DNA from: Ancylobacter rudongensis
Lineage (GTDB): Bacteria > Pseudomonadota > Alphaproteobacteria > Rhizobiales > Xanthobacteraceae
Length of the DNA stretch: 64,000 nt
Assembly (NCBI RefSeq): GCF_900100155.1
Contig: NZ_FMTP01000002.1
Location: 372,001 to 436,000, forward strand
Direction: 5' to 3'
Shown: positions 36,830 through 46,223 of the stretch, one piece after another
Numbering within the stretch: position 1 is the first letter of the stretch
Layout: the number at the start of each line of letters is the position of its first letter
Notes under the pieces: model-generated
What the model was told of the DNA's origin: nothing
The model's input: the letters and a program-made list of their open reading frames with translations, nothing else
Database searches by the model: none
Position numbers and translations under genes: made by a program

Positions 36830-37046
36830 CGAAATATTCGCTCCCTCACCCGGCACGCGGACCATCCGGCTGGCCTGCAATACCCTGCGCGCAATGTATC
36901 AGCGCTCGCCTACGACCGCCAATGGCGCGCGGGAACTAATCATTTTGACGGTTCGCGTGCAACCCGTATAAGCGCGCTGCGGTGCTACGTTTCGCCACTC
37001 TGAGAGAGGCGCCCGTCACCGCGCAGGACGATGACAAGGCACCAAC

Positions 37047-37829
37047 ATGTCCTCCCAGGACACACTTATTCTTATTCCAGCCCGCATGGCCTCGACCCGC
37101 TTGCCGGGAAAGCCGCTCGCCGATCTTGGCGGCCGGTCGATGATCGTCGAAGTGGCGCGGCGTTCGGCCGCGGCAGGCATCGGCCGGGTGGTCGTCGCCA
37201 CCGATGATGCCGGCGTGCAGGCTGCGGTTCAGAGCGCCGGATTCGAGGTCGCCATGACCCGCGCCGACCATGCCAGCGGCTCGGACCGAATCTTTGAGGC
37301 GCTCGGGCGCCTCGACCCGGACCGACAGGTGGCGCGCATCGTCAATGTGCAGGGCGACCTGCCGACGCTCGACCCCTCGCTCATCCGCGCCGCGCTGGAC
37401 CTGCTCGACGACGCGGCGGTCGACATCGGCACGCTGGCCGCCGAAATCACCGATGCGGGCGAGCGCACCAATCCCAATGTGGTGAAGGCCGTCGGCAGCC
37501 CGATCACCCCGCGGCGGCTGCGCGCGCTCTATTTCACCCGCGCCACCGCCCCTTACGGCGAGGGGCCGCTGTTCCACCATATCGGCCTCTATGCCTATCG
37601 CCGCAGCGCGCTGGAGCGCTTCGTCACCCTGCCGCCGTCACCACTCGAGAGCCGGGAGAAGCTGGAACAGCTGCGTGCGCTGGAGGCCGGCATGCGGATC
37701 GATGTCGCCATCGTCGACACCGTCCCGCTCGGGGTCGATACGCCGGAAGATCTGGAAAAGGCGCGCGCCATGCTCGCCCGGGAAGCGGCGCATGTTCAGG
37801 CCGCTCACGAATCAAGGACACTCTCATGA
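37047..37829 (+). CDS. kdsB: 3-deoxy-manno-octulosonate cytidylyltransferase
   Basis: A 260-residue CMP-Kdo synthetase that activates Kdo with CTP for lipid A core synthesis. The start [29 protein letters not shown] is the diagnostic nucleotide-binding motif; [24 protein letters not shown] and [16 protein letters not shown] follow in order. It is divergent from the cytochrome c gene. The stop overlaps the ATG of pheA (ATGA), as in many alphaproteobacteria. Confidence 0.96.
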   Translation: MSSQDTLILIPARMASTRLPGKPLADLGGRSMIVEVARRSAAAGIGRVVVATDDAGVQAAVQSAGFEVAMTRADHASGSDRIFEALGRLDPDRQVARIVNVQGDLPTLDPSLIRAALDLLDDAAVDIGTLAAEITDAGERTNPNVVKAVGSPITPRRLRALYFTRATAPYGEGPLFHHIGLYAYRRSALERFVTLPPSPLESREKLEQLRALEAGMRIDVAIVDTVPLGVDTPEDLEKARAMLAREAAHVQAAHESRTLS

Positions 37830-38677
37830 CCAGCCGCCGCACCATCGTCTTCCAGGGCGAGCCGGGCGCGAACTCGCATATCGCCTGCCGCGAGGTTTAT
37901 CCCGATCACGAGGCCTTGCCCTGCGCTACCTTCGAGGACGCCTTCGCCGCGCTCCAGAATGGCGAGGCCGATCTCGGCATGATCCCGATCGAGAATTCGG
38001 TCGCCGGGCGGGTGGCGGACATCCACCACCTGATGCCGACCTCCGGGCTCACCATCATCGGCGAGTTCTTCCTGCCGCTCTCCCACCAGCTGATGGCCAT
38101 CAAGGGCGCCTCGCTGGCGACGGTGAAGTCGGCGGAGAGCCATGTCATGGCGCTCGGCCAGTGCCGCAACATCATCCGCAAGCTGGGGCTTAAGGCCATT
38201 GTCGGTGCCGACACCGCCGGCTCGGCGCGTCTGGTGGCGGAATCGCAGGACCCGACGCGCGCCGCCATCGCCTCGCGCCTCGCCGCCGAAATCTATGGCC
38301 TCGACATTATCGCCGAGAATATCGAGGACGAGGCCCACAATACCACCCGCTTCGTCATACTGGCGAAGGAGGGCGAATGGGCTCCGGCCAATAACGGGCC
38401 GACCGTGACCACCTTCGTGTTCCGCGTGCGCAACGTGCCGGCGGCGCTGTACAAGGCGATGGGCGGATTCGCCACCAATGGCGTGAACATGACGAAGCTG
38501 GAATCCTACCAGCTCGACGGCGAGTTCTTCGCCACCCAGTTCTATGCCGATGTCGACGGCCATCCGGACGATCCGGCCCTCAAGCTGGCGCTGGAGGAGC
38601 TGTCGTTCTTCTCAAAGGAAGTACGGATTCTGGGGGTTTATCCCGCCCACGCCTACCGGATCGCGCTGAGGGCCTGA
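37826..38677 (+). CDS. pheA: Prephenate dehydratase
   Basis: A 283-residue monofunctional prephenate dehydratase (phenylalanine synthesis). The catalytic domain (1-185) shows [29 protein letters not shown] and the NTTRFVIL motif; the regulatory ACT domain (195-283) has [23 protein letters not shown], the usual Phe-binding site. Without a chorismate mutase domain, it differs from the E. coli P-protein. Start overlaps the kdsB stop. Confidence 0.95.
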   Translation: MTSRRTIVFQGEPGANSHIACREVYPDHEALPCATFEDAFAALQNGEADLGMIPIENSVAGRVADIHHLMPTSGLTIIGEFFLPLSHQLMAIKGASLATVKSAESHVMALGQCRNIIRKLGLKAIVGADTAGSARLVAESQDPTRAAIASRLAAEIYGLDIIAENIEDEAHNTTRFVILAKEGEWAPANNGPTVTTFVFRVRNVPAALYKAMGGFATNGVNMTKLESYQLDGEFFATQFYADVDGHPDDPALKLALEELSFFSKEVRILGVYPAHAYRIALRA

Positions 38678-38696
38678 GGGGCACGCCGGCGCCGAC

Positions 38697-38783
38697 GTCA
38701 TCCCGGCCGAGCACGGCGAGAGCCGGAATCGTTCTCCGGCGTCTCGCGATCCCGGATCGGTCCTGCGGACCGTCCGGGATGAC
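38697..38783. repeat. Interspersed palindromic repeat pair
   Basis: Starts GTCATCCCGGCCGAGCACGG and ends GGACCGTCCGGGATGAC; the second half (38748-38783) is almost the same as 19127-19160. It lies between the convergent pheA and fabI genes and may act as a bidirectional terminator or DNA structural element. Confidence 0.75.
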
Positions 38784-38810
38784 AATGCAACGAAGAGCGG
38801 TGGACCCGCC

Positions 38811-39644
38811 CTACTCCGCCGCCTCACCAGCGGCGCGTTCCTCGGCATCCTCGATGGTCTTCAAGGCGTCGGGATGCGGCATAGAGATGATGTTGTAGCC
38901 GGAATCGACGAAATGGACCTCGCCGGTAACGCCGGTCGAGAGGTCCGAGAGCAGATACAGCGCGGCGCCGCCGACCTCGTCGATCGAGACGGTGCGGCGC
39001 AGCGGGGCATGGCGCTTCTGGTAGTTGAACATGAGGCGCGCATCGGCGATGCCGGCACCCGCCAGGGTACGGATCGGGCCAGCGGAAATCGCGTTCACGC
39101 GCACCCCCTGCGGACCGTAATCGGCGGCGAGGTAGCGCACGCTCGCCTCCAGCGCCGCCTTGGCGACGCCCATCACATTGTAGTTGGGCATCACCCGCGT
39201 GGAACCGCCATAGGTGAGCGTGATCAGCGAACCGCCATCCGTCATCAGCGGCGCCGCACGCTTGGCGAGCTCGGTGAAGGAGAAGCAGGAAATCACCATG
39301 GTGCGCGTGAAGTTCGCCCGCGTGGTGTCGGCGTAGAGGCCCTTCAGCTCGTTCTTGTCGGAGAAGCCTATGGCATGGACGAGAAAGTCCAACGTGCCCC
39401 ACTTTTCCTTCAGCGCCGCGAAGACCGCGTCGACAGAGGCAAGGTCCTCGACATCGCAGGGCAGCAGCGTGTCGCTGCCCAGGCTCTGCGCGAGCGGCTT
39501 GACCCGGCGGCCGAGCGCCTCGCCCTGATAGGTGAAGGCGAGTTCGGCGCCCTGCGCCGCCAGCGTCCGGGCAATGCCCCAGGCGATGGAATGGTCATTC
39601 GCGACGCCCATGATAAGGCCGCGCTTCCCCTGCATCAGGCTCAT
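38811..39644 (-). CDS. fabI: Enoyl-ACP reductase FabI (second copy)
   Basis: A 277-residue FabI. GVANDHSIAWGIA binds NADH, LVHAIGFSDKNEL follows, and the active site has Y145, Y155 and K162. ATG 39644 (MSLMQGKRGLIMG) is the natural start; a longer frame back to 39764 runs into fabB. It is the third gene of the fabA-fabB-fabI block, with 34 bases after fabB. It differs widely from the other FabI (22316-23131) in the C-terminal tail, which here is acidic and Ala-rich. Confidence 0.95.
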   Translation of the reverse strand: MSLMQGKRGLIMGVANDHSIAWGIARTLAAQGAELAFTYQGEALGRRVKPLAQSLGSDTLLPCDVEDLASVDAVFAALKEKWGTLDFLVHAIGFSDKNELKGLYADTTRANFTRTMVISCFSFTELAKRAAPLMTDGGSLITLTYGGSTRVMPNYNVMGVAKAALEASVRYLAADYGPQGVRVNAISAGPIRTLAGAGIADARLMFNYQKRHAPLRRTVSIDEVGGAALYLLSDLSTGVTGEVHFVDSGYNIISMPHPDALKTIEDAEERAAGEAAE

Positions 39645-39678
39645 GCTGGCTGTCCCTTCCGCCGCCGCGCCGCGTCGA

Positions 39679-40899
39679 TCAAGCTTCGGGATGCTGGAAG
39701 ACCAGCACCGCATTGGCTCCGCCGAAGCCGAAGCCGTTGGAGAGCACCCGCTCCAGCCGCACATTGTCGACGCGCTCGCGCACGATCGGCATGTCGGCGA
39801 AGGCTGGGTCGATCTCGTCGATATGGGCGCTGGCCGAGATGAAGCCGTTCTGCATCATCAGCATCGAGTAGATCGCCTCATGCACACCGGTCGCGCCCTG
39901 CGAATGGCCAGTGAGCGACTTGGTGGCCGAAATCGGCGGCGCCTTGTCGCCGAACACGGCACGGATCGCCTCGATCTCCTTGAGATCGCCGATCGGGGTC
40001 GAGGTGGCGTGCGGATTGATGTAGTCGATGCCGCCCTTCACGCCGGACATAGCCAGCTTCATGGCGCGGGCCGCGCCCTCGCCCGAAGGGGCGACCATGT
40101 CGGCGCCGTCCGAGGTGGCGCCATAGCCGACGATCTCGGCATAGATACGCGCGCCACGGGCCTTGGCATGTTCCAGTTCTTCGAGAACCAGCACGCCGGC
40201 GCCGCCGGAGATGACAAAGCCGTCGCGATTCTTGTCATAGGGGCGGGAGGCAACGGCCGGACGGTCATTATAATCGGACGACATGGCGCCCATGGCGTCG
40301 AACAGGCAGGACAGCGTCCAGTCGAGATCCTCGCAGCCGCCAGCGAACATGATGTCCTGCTTGCCGTACTGGATCATCTCGGCAGCATTGCCGATGCAGA
40401 TATTGGTCGTCGCGCAGGCGGCCGAAATCGAATAGCTCAGCCCCTTGATCTTGAACCAGGTGGACAGCGTGGCCGACGCCGTCGAGCCCATCGCCTTCGG
40501 CACAGCGAAGGGGCCGACGCGCTTCGGGCTCGAATTCTTGCGGGTGATGTCCGCCGCCTCGACGATGGTGCGGGTGGAGGAGCCGCCCGAGCCCATGATG
40601 AGGCCGGTGCGTTCATGCGAGATTTCGTGCTCTTCCAGCCCGGCATCCCGGATCGCCTGGTCCATGGCCACATGGTTCCAGGCGGTGCCGCCGCCATGGA
40701 AGCGCATGGCGCGGCGGTCGACCACCTCGCTGGCGTCCAGCTGAGGCGCGCCATGCACCTGGCTGCGGAAGCCGAGTTCGGCATAGGTTTCGGCCCGGCG
40801 AATGCCGCTTCGGCCCTCACGCAGCGAGGCGAGAACCTCCTGCGTGGAGTTGCCGATGGACGAGACGATGCCCATTCCGGTTACGACAACACGGCGCAT
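39679..40899 (-). CDS. fabB: Beta-ketoacyl-ACP synthase I
   Basis: A 406-residue condensing enzyme. The Cys-His-His triad is C162 ([12 protein letters not shown]), H297 ([11 protein letters not shown]) and H332 ([11 protein letters not shown]), and K327 is in place. Beginning [16 protein letters not shown], it is a FabB-type enzyme that elongates cis-unsaturated acyl chains made by FabA. The neighbouring fabA confirms the assignment over FabF. Confidence 0.95.
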   Translation of the reverse strand: MRRVVVTGMGIVSSIGNSTQEVLASLREGRSGIRRAETYAELGFRSQVHGAPQLDASEVVDRRAMRFHGGGTAWNHVAMDQAIRDAGLEEHEISHERTGLIMGSGGSSTRTIVEAADITRKNSSPKRVGPFAVPKAMGSTASATLSTWFKIKGLSYSISAACATTNICIGNAAEMIQYGKQDIMFAGGCEDLDWTLSCLFDAMGAMSSDYNDRPAVASRPYDKNRDGFVISGGAGVLVLEELEHAKARGARIYAEIVGYGATSDGADMVAPSGEGAARAMKLAMSGVKGGIDYINPHATSTPIGDLKEIEAIRAVFGDKAPPISATKSLTGHSQGATGVHEAIYSMLMMQNGFISASAHIDEIDPAFADMPIVRERVDNVRLERVLSNGFGFGGANAVLVFQHPEA

Positions 40900-40982
40900 A
40901 GGCTTCCTTTCCTTCAAAGCACGCGAGGGGATCTAGGCACGCGAAATGGCCCTGCGGGTACACCCCCGCAAGGGCGCGGGCG

Positions 40983-41522
40983 TCAGGACTGGAACAGGCC
41001 GACCTTCAGGTCGCCCGCCCGATAGATGACCTCGCCATCGGCTTCCACCCAGCCATCGGCAATGCCGAGAACCAGCTTGGAGCGCATGACGCGCTTGAAA
41101 TCGATCCCGTACACAACCTTCTTTACGGTCGGCAGAACCTGACCGGAAAACTTGATCTCGCCGGCACCGAGCGCCCGACCGCGGCCGGGGGAACCGAGCC
41201 AGCCGAGATGGAAGCCAACCAGCTGCCAGAGCGCATCGAGGCCGAGGCAGCCAGGCATGACAGGGTCGCCAATGAAGTGGCAGCCGAAGAACCAGAGGTC
41301 CGGCCGGATGTCGAGTTCGGCGCGCACATGGCCCTTACCGTTCGGGCCGCCATCCTCGGAAATCTCGGTGATGCGATCGAACATCAGCATCGGCGGCGCG
41401 GGAAGCTGCGCGTTGCCCGGTCCGAAAAGCTCTCCGCGCCCGCACGCGAGCAGTTCCTCGTAAGTGAAGCTCGTCTGCCGCTCGACCATCGTTTCGGTAA
41501 TACCCACGCTTGCTGTTTCCAT
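40983..41522 (-). CDS. fabA: 3-hydroxydecanoyl-ACP dehydratase/isomerase
   Basis: A 179-residue hot-dog-fold enzyme that introduces the cis double bond in unsaturated fatty acid synthesis. The catalytic pair is H82 and D96, 14 residues apart as in E. coli FabA (H70/D84), within [20 protein letters not shown]. It heads the fabA-fabB-fabI operon. The operon is divergent from irr with over 400 bases between start codons. Confidence 0.96.
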   Translation of the reverse strand: METASVGITETMVERQTSFTYEELLACGRGELFGPGNAQLPAPPMLMFDRITEISEDGGPNGKGHVRAELDIRPDLWFFGCHFIGDPVMPGCLGLDALWQLVGFHLGWLGSPGRGRALGAGEIKFSGQVLPTVKKVVYGIDFKRVMRSKLVLGIADGWVEADGEVIYRAGDLKVGLFQS

Positions 41523-41780
41523 TGCCTTGAGCGACCCGCGGCCGCCGTTCTTCGCGGCATGGGCGCGGGCTTGTTCCCGCTCCGGCCGCCTGACGCAGCG
41601 CGCTTCCTATCACAGCGCCCCGCCCGCTCAAAGCCGCTGCGCCCCGGCGGGAGCATTCAAAATGTCACCTAGGTGACGGCACCCTGGCACCATGACACGG
41701 GAAAAGTACAGCCGCCCCTCGCGGCATTGCGGCGTCGATGGCGGCGCAGATTGGAACCATTACGATTATTCCGCACGATA

Positions 41781-41810
41781 TTGCCCCACCGCCCGGCGTA
41801 CCGATATAAT
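41781..41810 (+). promoter_or_regulatory. Candidate sigma-70 promoter of irr
   Basis: TTGCCC (41781-41786) and a perfect TATAAT (41805-41810) are separated by 18 bases on the plus strand. Transcription would begin about 125 bases upstream of the irr ATG. No reading frame with a good ribosome site occurs in the leader. Assigned by consensus match only. Confidence 0.5.
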
Positions 41811-41940
41811 GCTTGGTGAAAATGGCACCGTGCGCGTGCTTCCCGCGTCGCCGGGCGGTGCGCCTGATGCCTGTTGTGCTGCGGATCGACCTTACCCCCT
41901 TCGGGGCGGGAAAGGCGGTAATGATGGTTCGGAAGAAAAG

Positions 41941-42465
41941 ATGAGCGAAGGCTTTCGCCCCCAGAACCTGGCCTTCTCCCGCATGGTCGTGGAGGAAGAT
42001 GGCCCCATCCTGCCCGTCGCCAAGCTGCGTGACGGCGCCGGCCGTACCGGCTGCCCGTTCCACGACGTGCGGCACATGTTGCGCGATGTCGGCCTGCGCC
42101 CCACCCGCCAGCGCCTTGCGCTCGGCTGGCTGCTATTCGCCAAGGGCGACCGCCACGTATCGGCGGAAATCCTGCACGAAGAGGCGATCAAGGCGCGCTT
42201 CCCGGTGTCGCTGGCCACTGTCTACAACACGCTGCATCAGTTCACCGAGGTTGGCCTGCTGCGCGAGTTGGCGGTCGACGGGTCGAAGACCTATTTCGAC
42301 ACCAATCCGTCGGATCACCACCACTTCTTCCTGGAAGGCGAGAACAATCTCGTCGACATTCCCAGCGCCTCGGTCGAGGTGGAGCGCATTCCCGAGCCGC
42401 CGGAAGGCTATGAGGTTGCGCGTGTCGACGTGGTGGTCCGCCTGCGCCCCAAGCGCCGCTCGTAG
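41941..42465 (+). CDS. irr: Iron response regulator Irr (Fur family)
   Basis: A 174-residue Fur-family regulator. Features specific to Irr are the N-terminal heme regulatory motif GCPFHDV (C38-P39), and HHH at residues 126-128, the second heme site. The winged helix lies at about 45-110 (VGLRPTRQRLALGWLLF, SLATVYNTLHQFTE). Irr represses or activates iron and heme genes and is itself destabilised or inactivated by heme. A GGAAG ribosome site is 6 bases upstream of ATG 41941. Its position opposite fabA is characteristic of Hyphomicrobiales. Confidence 0.93.
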   Translation: MSEGFRPQNLAFSRMVVEEDGPILPVAKLRDGAGRTGCPFHDVRHMLRDVGLRPTRQRLALGWLLFAKGDRHVSAEILHEEAIKARFPVSLATVYNTLHQFTEVGLLRELAVDGSKTYFDTNPSDHHHFFLEGENNLVDIPSASVEVERIPEPPEGYEVARVDVVVRLRPKRRS

Positions 42466-42491
42466 CACCACAGGCGCTCCGCATTGCTTTC

Positions 42492-42519
42492 AAAGGCCGG
42501 TCGGGTGACCGGCCTTTTT
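42492..42519 (+). terminator. Rho-independent terminator of irr
   Basis: An 11-bp stem AAAGGCCGGTC (42492-42502) / GACCGGCCTTT (42507-42517), loop GGGT, and a T-run to 42519. It stands 27 bases after the irr stop, before the convergent LysR gene. Confidence 0.92.
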
Positions 42520-42557
42520 CATTGCGGTCCCGCAGAGCAGGCGCCGGTCGGCGTGGT

Positions 42558-43424
42558 TCAATCGGATCGTATCGCGCTCTGGCCGGCCCGCAGAAACGCC
42601 GCCAGTTCGCGCAGCGCCGCCTTGGCGGACGCGTCGCCGGTGCGGGCGACCAGCATCACCGTGGCCGCCGGGAGCGCCGGCAGGCCCAGCGCCGGGCCGA
42701 CATCCACACTGCCGAGGGGCGCAAGATGGGCGGCCAGCGGCGCCACGGCCAGCCCCGCGGCAACTGCCGCGCCGACCGAAGAGACGCTACCGCCGGTGAA
42801 GGCCTCGTGCCAGGCGATACTGGCGGAATCGAGCCCCTCGATCGCCTTGGCGCGCACGCCGCAGGGTGACGCCAGCAACGCCAGCGGCAGCGAATCGCCG
42901 CGCGCCTGCCAGTCGCCGGCGGCAAACCAGCCATAGCGATCCTGCCGCAGATTCTCCCCTTCCCTCCGGCTGCCCTCGCGCCGCACCACGGCCGCGTCGA
43001 GTTCACCAGCATCGAAGGCGTCGCAAAGCACCTGCGAGAACCCCATGCGGATGTCGAACACGATGCCGGGACTGACCGCCGCAAGTCGACGCAGCAGTGC
43101 CGGCAGCGTATCGCCGGTGGTGTGGTCACTGATGCCCAGCCGCAGCCTGCGCGTGGGCGCCGTATCCCACAGGCGAGCCTCACGATCCGCCGCCAGCAAG
43201 CGGTGGGCGCGCTCCAGAAACTGCGAGCCATCGGCGGTGAGACGCACCAGGCGCGGCGTGCGCTCCAGCAGAGTGCGGCCGAGCCGCGCCTCCAACTTGC
43301 GCAGCTTGAGGCTCACCCCCGCCTGCGTGCCGCCCAGCGCCTCGGCGGCGCGGGTGAAGCTGGAGAGCTCGGCCACATGCACGAAGGCGCGGACGAGGTC
43401 GAGATCGAGGGGGCGATCAGTCAT
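42558..43424 (-). CDS. LysR family transcriptional regulator
   Basis: A 288-residue LysR-type regulator. The N-terminal helix-turn-helix covers residues 8-66 (LVRAFVHVAELSSFTRAAEALGGTQAGVSLKLRKLEARLG), with the usual effector domain after residue 90. It is divergent from a tautomerase-like gene, 97 bases away, and an extended palindrome sits right between the two starts. LysR proteins usually autoregulate and activate the divergent gene in response to a small molecule. Confidence 0.93.
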   Translation of the reverse strand: MTDRPLDLDLVRAFVHVAELSSFTRAAEALGGTQAGVSLKLRKLEARLGRTLLERTPRLVRLTADGSQFLERAHRLLAADREARLWDTAPTRRLRLGISDHTTGDTLPALLRRLAAVSPGIVFDIRMGFSQVLCDAFDAGELDAAVVRREGSRREGENLRQDRYGWFAAGDWQARGDSLPLALLASPCGVRAKAIEGLDSASIAWHEAFTGGSVSSVGAAVAAGLAVAPLAAHLAPLGSVDVGPALGLPALPAATVMLVARTGDASAKAALRELAAFLRAGQSAIRSD

Positions 43425-43429
43425 AATGA

Positions 43430-43468
43430 AATGCTATCATTGATAGTTTTAATGATAGCATTCTATCA
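43430..43468. promoter_or_regulatory. Candidate LysR operator (12-bp perfect inverted repeat)
   Basis: AATGCTATCATT (43430-43441) and AATGATAGCATT (43451-43462) are exact inverted copies separated by 9 bases; the pair is extended by TGATAG (43441-43446) and CTATCA (43463-43468). It is markedly AT-rich against the surroundings and begins 5 bases upstream of the LysR ATG, so binding could block LysR transcription and activate the divergent gene. Confidence 0.8.
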
Positions 43469-43520
43469 TGTATCGGCACGCTCTACGACTCCCCTCACAC
43501 ACCGCGAAGGGAGCCCTGCC

Positions 43521-43925
43521 ATGCCGATGATCCAGATACGATTCGCCACGCCCTCGGGCGTCCCGGGGCTGGAGGCCGCGATCGCTCAACGCGCCGCGCA
43601 GCTGGCGCAGGACCGGCTGGGCAAGGACCCTTCGGTGACCGCCGTTCTGGTAGAGCCGGCCGATCCGGCGCACTGGTTCTGCGCCGGAAAAAGCTTGGCA
43701 GAACAAGGCCTTGCTGCGTTCTGGCTCGACATCCGCGTGACCGAAGGGACCAACACCAAGGACGAGAAGGCCGCCTTCATCGCCGCTTCCTTCGCAGCGA
43801 TGGGCGAACTTCTGGGGCCGCTCCACATGGAGAGCTATGTGCATGTGGTGGAAGCGCGCGGCGACGCCTATGGCTATGGCGGGCTCACCCAGGAGCGGCG
43901 CTATATCGCCGCCCGCCTGGGGTGA
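43521..43925 (+). CDS. Tautomerase-like protein
   Basis: A 134-residue protein beginning MPMIQIRFATPSGV. Pro2, exposed after Met removal, would be the catalytic base as in 4-oxalocrotonate tautomerase and MIF-like enzymes. The length (about twice the 60-residue monomer), with a second half starting near ESYVHVVEARGDAYGYGG, indicates a fused two-unit form. A GGGAG ribosome site lies 8 bases upstream of ATG 43521. It is the probable target of the divergent LysR regulator. Confidence 0.82.
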   Translation: MPMIQIRFATPSGVPGLEAAIAQRAAQLAQDRLGKDPSVTAVLVEPADPAHWFCAGKSLAEQGLAAFWLDIRVTEGTNTKDEKAAFIAASFAAMGELLGPLHMESYVHVVEARGDAYGYGGLTQERRYIAARLG

Positions 43926-43928
43926 CGC

Positions 43929-44513
43929 TCACTCCAGCTTTTCGCCGGGATAGACGCCCCAAAGGCGTTCCTGCTCGATATAGCCGTCGAAGCCATTGTC
44001 GAAGAAGCGGCACCATTTGCCGTCGCAATGCTCGACCTTGCCGAGCACGCCGGCCTCGAGCCGGGCGCGGACCGGCGAGCCCGTGGAAGGTTCAGCATAA
44101 AGCGATATTTCCTCGCCGGCCTTCCACGGATTGACCAGTGCCGTGCGCCGACCCGACAGCATGGAGTGATAGACCCAGCCCTCCGCCCCATCGGCATCGC
44201 GGATCCGCCGCCATGTCTCGAATTCGGCAGTAATTTCAACGGGTAACCCGGCGCGGGTGAACACCCAGGCCACGCCATGATCGCGGGTGGGGCCGGAGCG
44301 GACGTTCACTTTGTCGGCCTTCAGGCTGACAAAGCGCGGCACGGGCAGGCCGCTGGTGCGCCCAACCGGGCCCGCCATATCGGCTGGCGCCGGCTCCTGA
44401 GCCCTGGCCGGTGAGTACGATGTGGTGGACAGTGAGGCCGAAGAGACCACACAGGCCAGCAGAAAACTCGTCATCGGCAGCTTCGTCCGGCCTCGAAGCT
44501 TGTTGTTATGCAT
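43929..44513 (-). CDS. Secreted bacterial SH3-domain protein
   Basis: A 194-residue exported protein. A signal peptide (LPMTSFLLACVVSSASLS) precedes AQEPAP, with cleavage near residue 39. Two SH3-like domains follow: residues 62-125 (SLKADKVNVRSGPTRDHGVAWVF, EGWVYHSMLSGRR) and 130-194 (EISLYAEPSTGSPVRARLEAGV, WCRFFDNGFDGYIEQERLWGVYPGE). Such proteins bind wall or protein ligands in the periplasm. The start may be ATG 44513 or the internal ATG 44474. Confidence 0.85.
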   Translation of the reverse strand: MHNNKLRGRTKLPMTSFLLACVVSSASLSTTSYSPARAQEPAPADMAGPVGRTSGLPVPRFVSLKADKVNVRSGPTRDHGVAWVFTRAGLPVEITAEFETWRRIRDADGAEGWVYHSMLSGRRTALVNPWKAGEEISLYAEPSTGSPVRARLEAGVLGKVEHCDGKWCRFFDNGFDGYIEQERLWGVYPGEKLE

Positions 44514-44714
44514 CGTCTCAATCACCCTTCGCCCATCGCGGCGGCACCTGTCCGGCAGCACGATCGTGAAAACACGCCTGCACTGCGAATCGGTGCATTT
44601 TTGTGTTTCCCGGACCTGTCTGCTAAGGAACGCCTCGCCCGGTTTTGGCGCGAGTGTGGGGCCCGTAGCGTTAACGGGAGCTTGATCGCCACGGTGAATC
44701 GTACGGGGAGCAAC

Positions 44715-45716
44715 ATGGCCCGCAGGAAGCCGCTGGTCGTCGTGACGCGAAAGCTGCCCGACAAGATCGAAACCCGCATGCGCGAGCTGTTCGACGCGCG
44801 GCTCAATGTCGACGACGTGCCGATGAGCCAGGCCGACCTGTGCGAGGCGATGGCCACCGCCGACGTGCTGGTTCCCGCCATCTGCGACCGGATCGACGCC
44901 CGGGTGATCGAGGCCGCTGGCCCCAATCTCAAGCTGATCGCCAATTTCGGCAATGGCGTCGACCATATCGACGTCACGGGCGCGACGAATCGCGGCATCA
45001 CCATCACCAACACGCCGGGCGTCCTCACCGAGGACACCGCCGACATGACCATGGCGCTGATTCTCGCCGTGCCGCGCCGGCTCACCGAGGGGGCGGCGCT
45101 GATTACCAGCGATGACGGCGCCTGGCCCGGCTGGTCGCCGACCTGGATGCTGGGCCACCGCATCTGGGGCAAGCGGCTCGGCATCATCGGCATGGGCCGC
45201 ATCGGCCAGGCGGTCGCCCGCCGCGCCCGCGCCTTCGGCCTGCAGATCCACTACCACAACCGCCGTCCCCTGCCCGCCCAGATCGAGGAAGATCTGGAAG
45301 CGACCTATTGGGACAGCCTCGACCAGATGCTGGCGCGGATGGACATTCTCTCCATCAACTGCCCGCACACGCCGGCCACCTTCCATCTGCTCTCCGCCCG
45401 CCGGCTGAAGCTGGTGCGGCCGGACGCCTATATCGTCAACACCGCGCGCGGCGAGGTGATCGACGAGCATGCGCTGATCCGCATGATCGAGCATGGCGAG
45501 ATCGCCGGCGCCGGCCTCGACGTGTTCGAGCGCGAGCCGGCGGTAAGCCCGAAGCTGCTCAAGCTCGCCCGCGCCGGCAAGGTGGTGCTGCTGCCGCATA
45601 TGGGCTCGGCCACGGTGGAGGCCCGCGTCGACACCGGCGAGAAGGTGATCGTCAACATCAAGGCGTTCATGGACGGCCACCGCCCGCCCGACCGGGTGCT
45701 GCCGGCGATGCTGTAG
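44715..45716 (+). CDS. D-2-hydroxyacid dehydrogenase (glyoxylate/hydroxypyruvate reductase-like)
   Basis: A 333-residue NAD(P)-dependent enzyme. The Rossmann motif GMGRIG is at 159-164, and the catalytic residues are R245 (NTARGEVID), E274 (LDVFEREP) and H295 (LPHMGSAT). The N-terminal VVTRKLPDKIETRM resembles glyoxylate/hydroxypyruvate reductases, so reduction of a 2-oxo acid is likely. ATG 44715 has GGGGAG 5 bases upstream; the longer form would overlap the SH3 gene. Confidence 0.93.
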   Translation: MARRKPLVVVTRKLPDKIETRMRELFDARLNVDDVPMSQADLCEAMATADVLVPAICDRIDARVIEAAGPNLKLIANFGNGVDHIDVTGATNRGITITNTPGVLTEDTADMTMALILAVPRRLTEGAALITSDDGAWPGWSPTWMLGHRIWGKRLGIIGMGRIGQAVARRARAFGLQIHYHNRRPLPAQIEEDLEATYWDSLDQMLARMDILSINCPHTPATFHLLSARRLKLVRPDAYIVNTARGEVIDEHALIRMIEHGEIAGAGLDVFEREPAVSPKLLKLARAGKVVLLPHMGSATVEARVDTGEKVIVNIKAFMDGHRPPDRVLPAML

Positions 45717-45749
45717 GGCGGGCTGAGGCCTGCATGCGTGCCCCCGGAC

Positions 45750-45866
45750 CAGCCGCGCCTCGCGCGGCGCCGATCCGGGCCCAGGAGAGGCCTCGCGCCA
45801 GCGCATTGGGCTTTCACCCCTCGTACCTGCGTGCTTCGAGGCGCGCTGCGCGCGCACATCAGCATG
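45750..45866. repeat. Intergenic repeat, left copy flanking the AT-rich patch
   Basis: Contains CGCGCCTCGCGCGGCGCCGA, then a variable centre and a 31-base core at 45827-45857 that recurs exactly at 48255-48285, followed by TCAGCATG. The same order of blocks is found at 48184-48294 on the same strand. The copies are diverged outside the core, consistent with a genomic repeat family rather than a recent duplication. Confidence 0.75.
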
Positions 45867-45902
45867 ATGGGGCCTTTTTTCGGCGGGAGGACCGAGGGAA
45901 CG

Positions 45903-46220
45903 ATGACAATTCGTTTCGCGCCCATCATCGCGGAGGCGAGATTGATAAAGCCATTCCACTCCAGTAACGAGGTCAGCTTCATGGATGAATTCATCTCTGT
46001 ATTCATGAGAGAAGAAGTGACCCCCTATATCAGAAAAATGATATGCGATAAAATATTTAACAGAACATCAATAATTATTGAAACAATAAATTTGAACAGA
46101 TATAATATTATAATCGATTTTGAAAATAATACTGTATTGATTGATGAGATAACATTTATCGAATTTGCGGAAAGTCGAAAAATGTCTATTTCCGAATTCT
46201 CTGAAATTATCAATTGCTAA
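45903..46220 (+). CDS. AT-rich orphan hypothetical protein
   Basis: A 105-residue protein, MTIRFAPIIAEARLIKPF start, with GAGGGAA 3 bases upstream of the ATG. The last 75 residues are encoded by DNA far richer in A/T than the rest of the window, with many AAT, ATA and TTA codons that are rare elsewhere here. The content is acidic and Ile-rich (IIIETINLNRYNIIIDFENN), consistent with a small alpha/beta soluble protein; immunity-type proteins often look like this, but no family is recognised. The codon use indicates transfer from a low-GC source. Confidence 0.6.
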   Translation: MTIRFAPIIAEARLIKPFHSSNEVSFMDEFISVFMREEVTPYIRKMICDKIFNRTSIIIETINLNRYNIIIDFENNTVLIDEITFIEFAESRKMSISEFSEIINC

Positions 46221-46223
46221 TAA

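Noticed and set aside
37058-37077. A TTATTCC near the kdsB start as a fourth ECF site
   Set aside because: The spacing to GGAC is 10, not 15, and it lies inside kdsB coding sequence.
41765-41771. TTATTCC upstream of irr as an ECF site
   Set aside because: No GGAC element occurs at 15-base spacing.
43929-45959. A long minus-strand frame reaching far upstream of the SH3 protein
   Set aside because: Only the part from 44513 is real; the rest is antisense to the hydroxyacid dehydrogenase gene.
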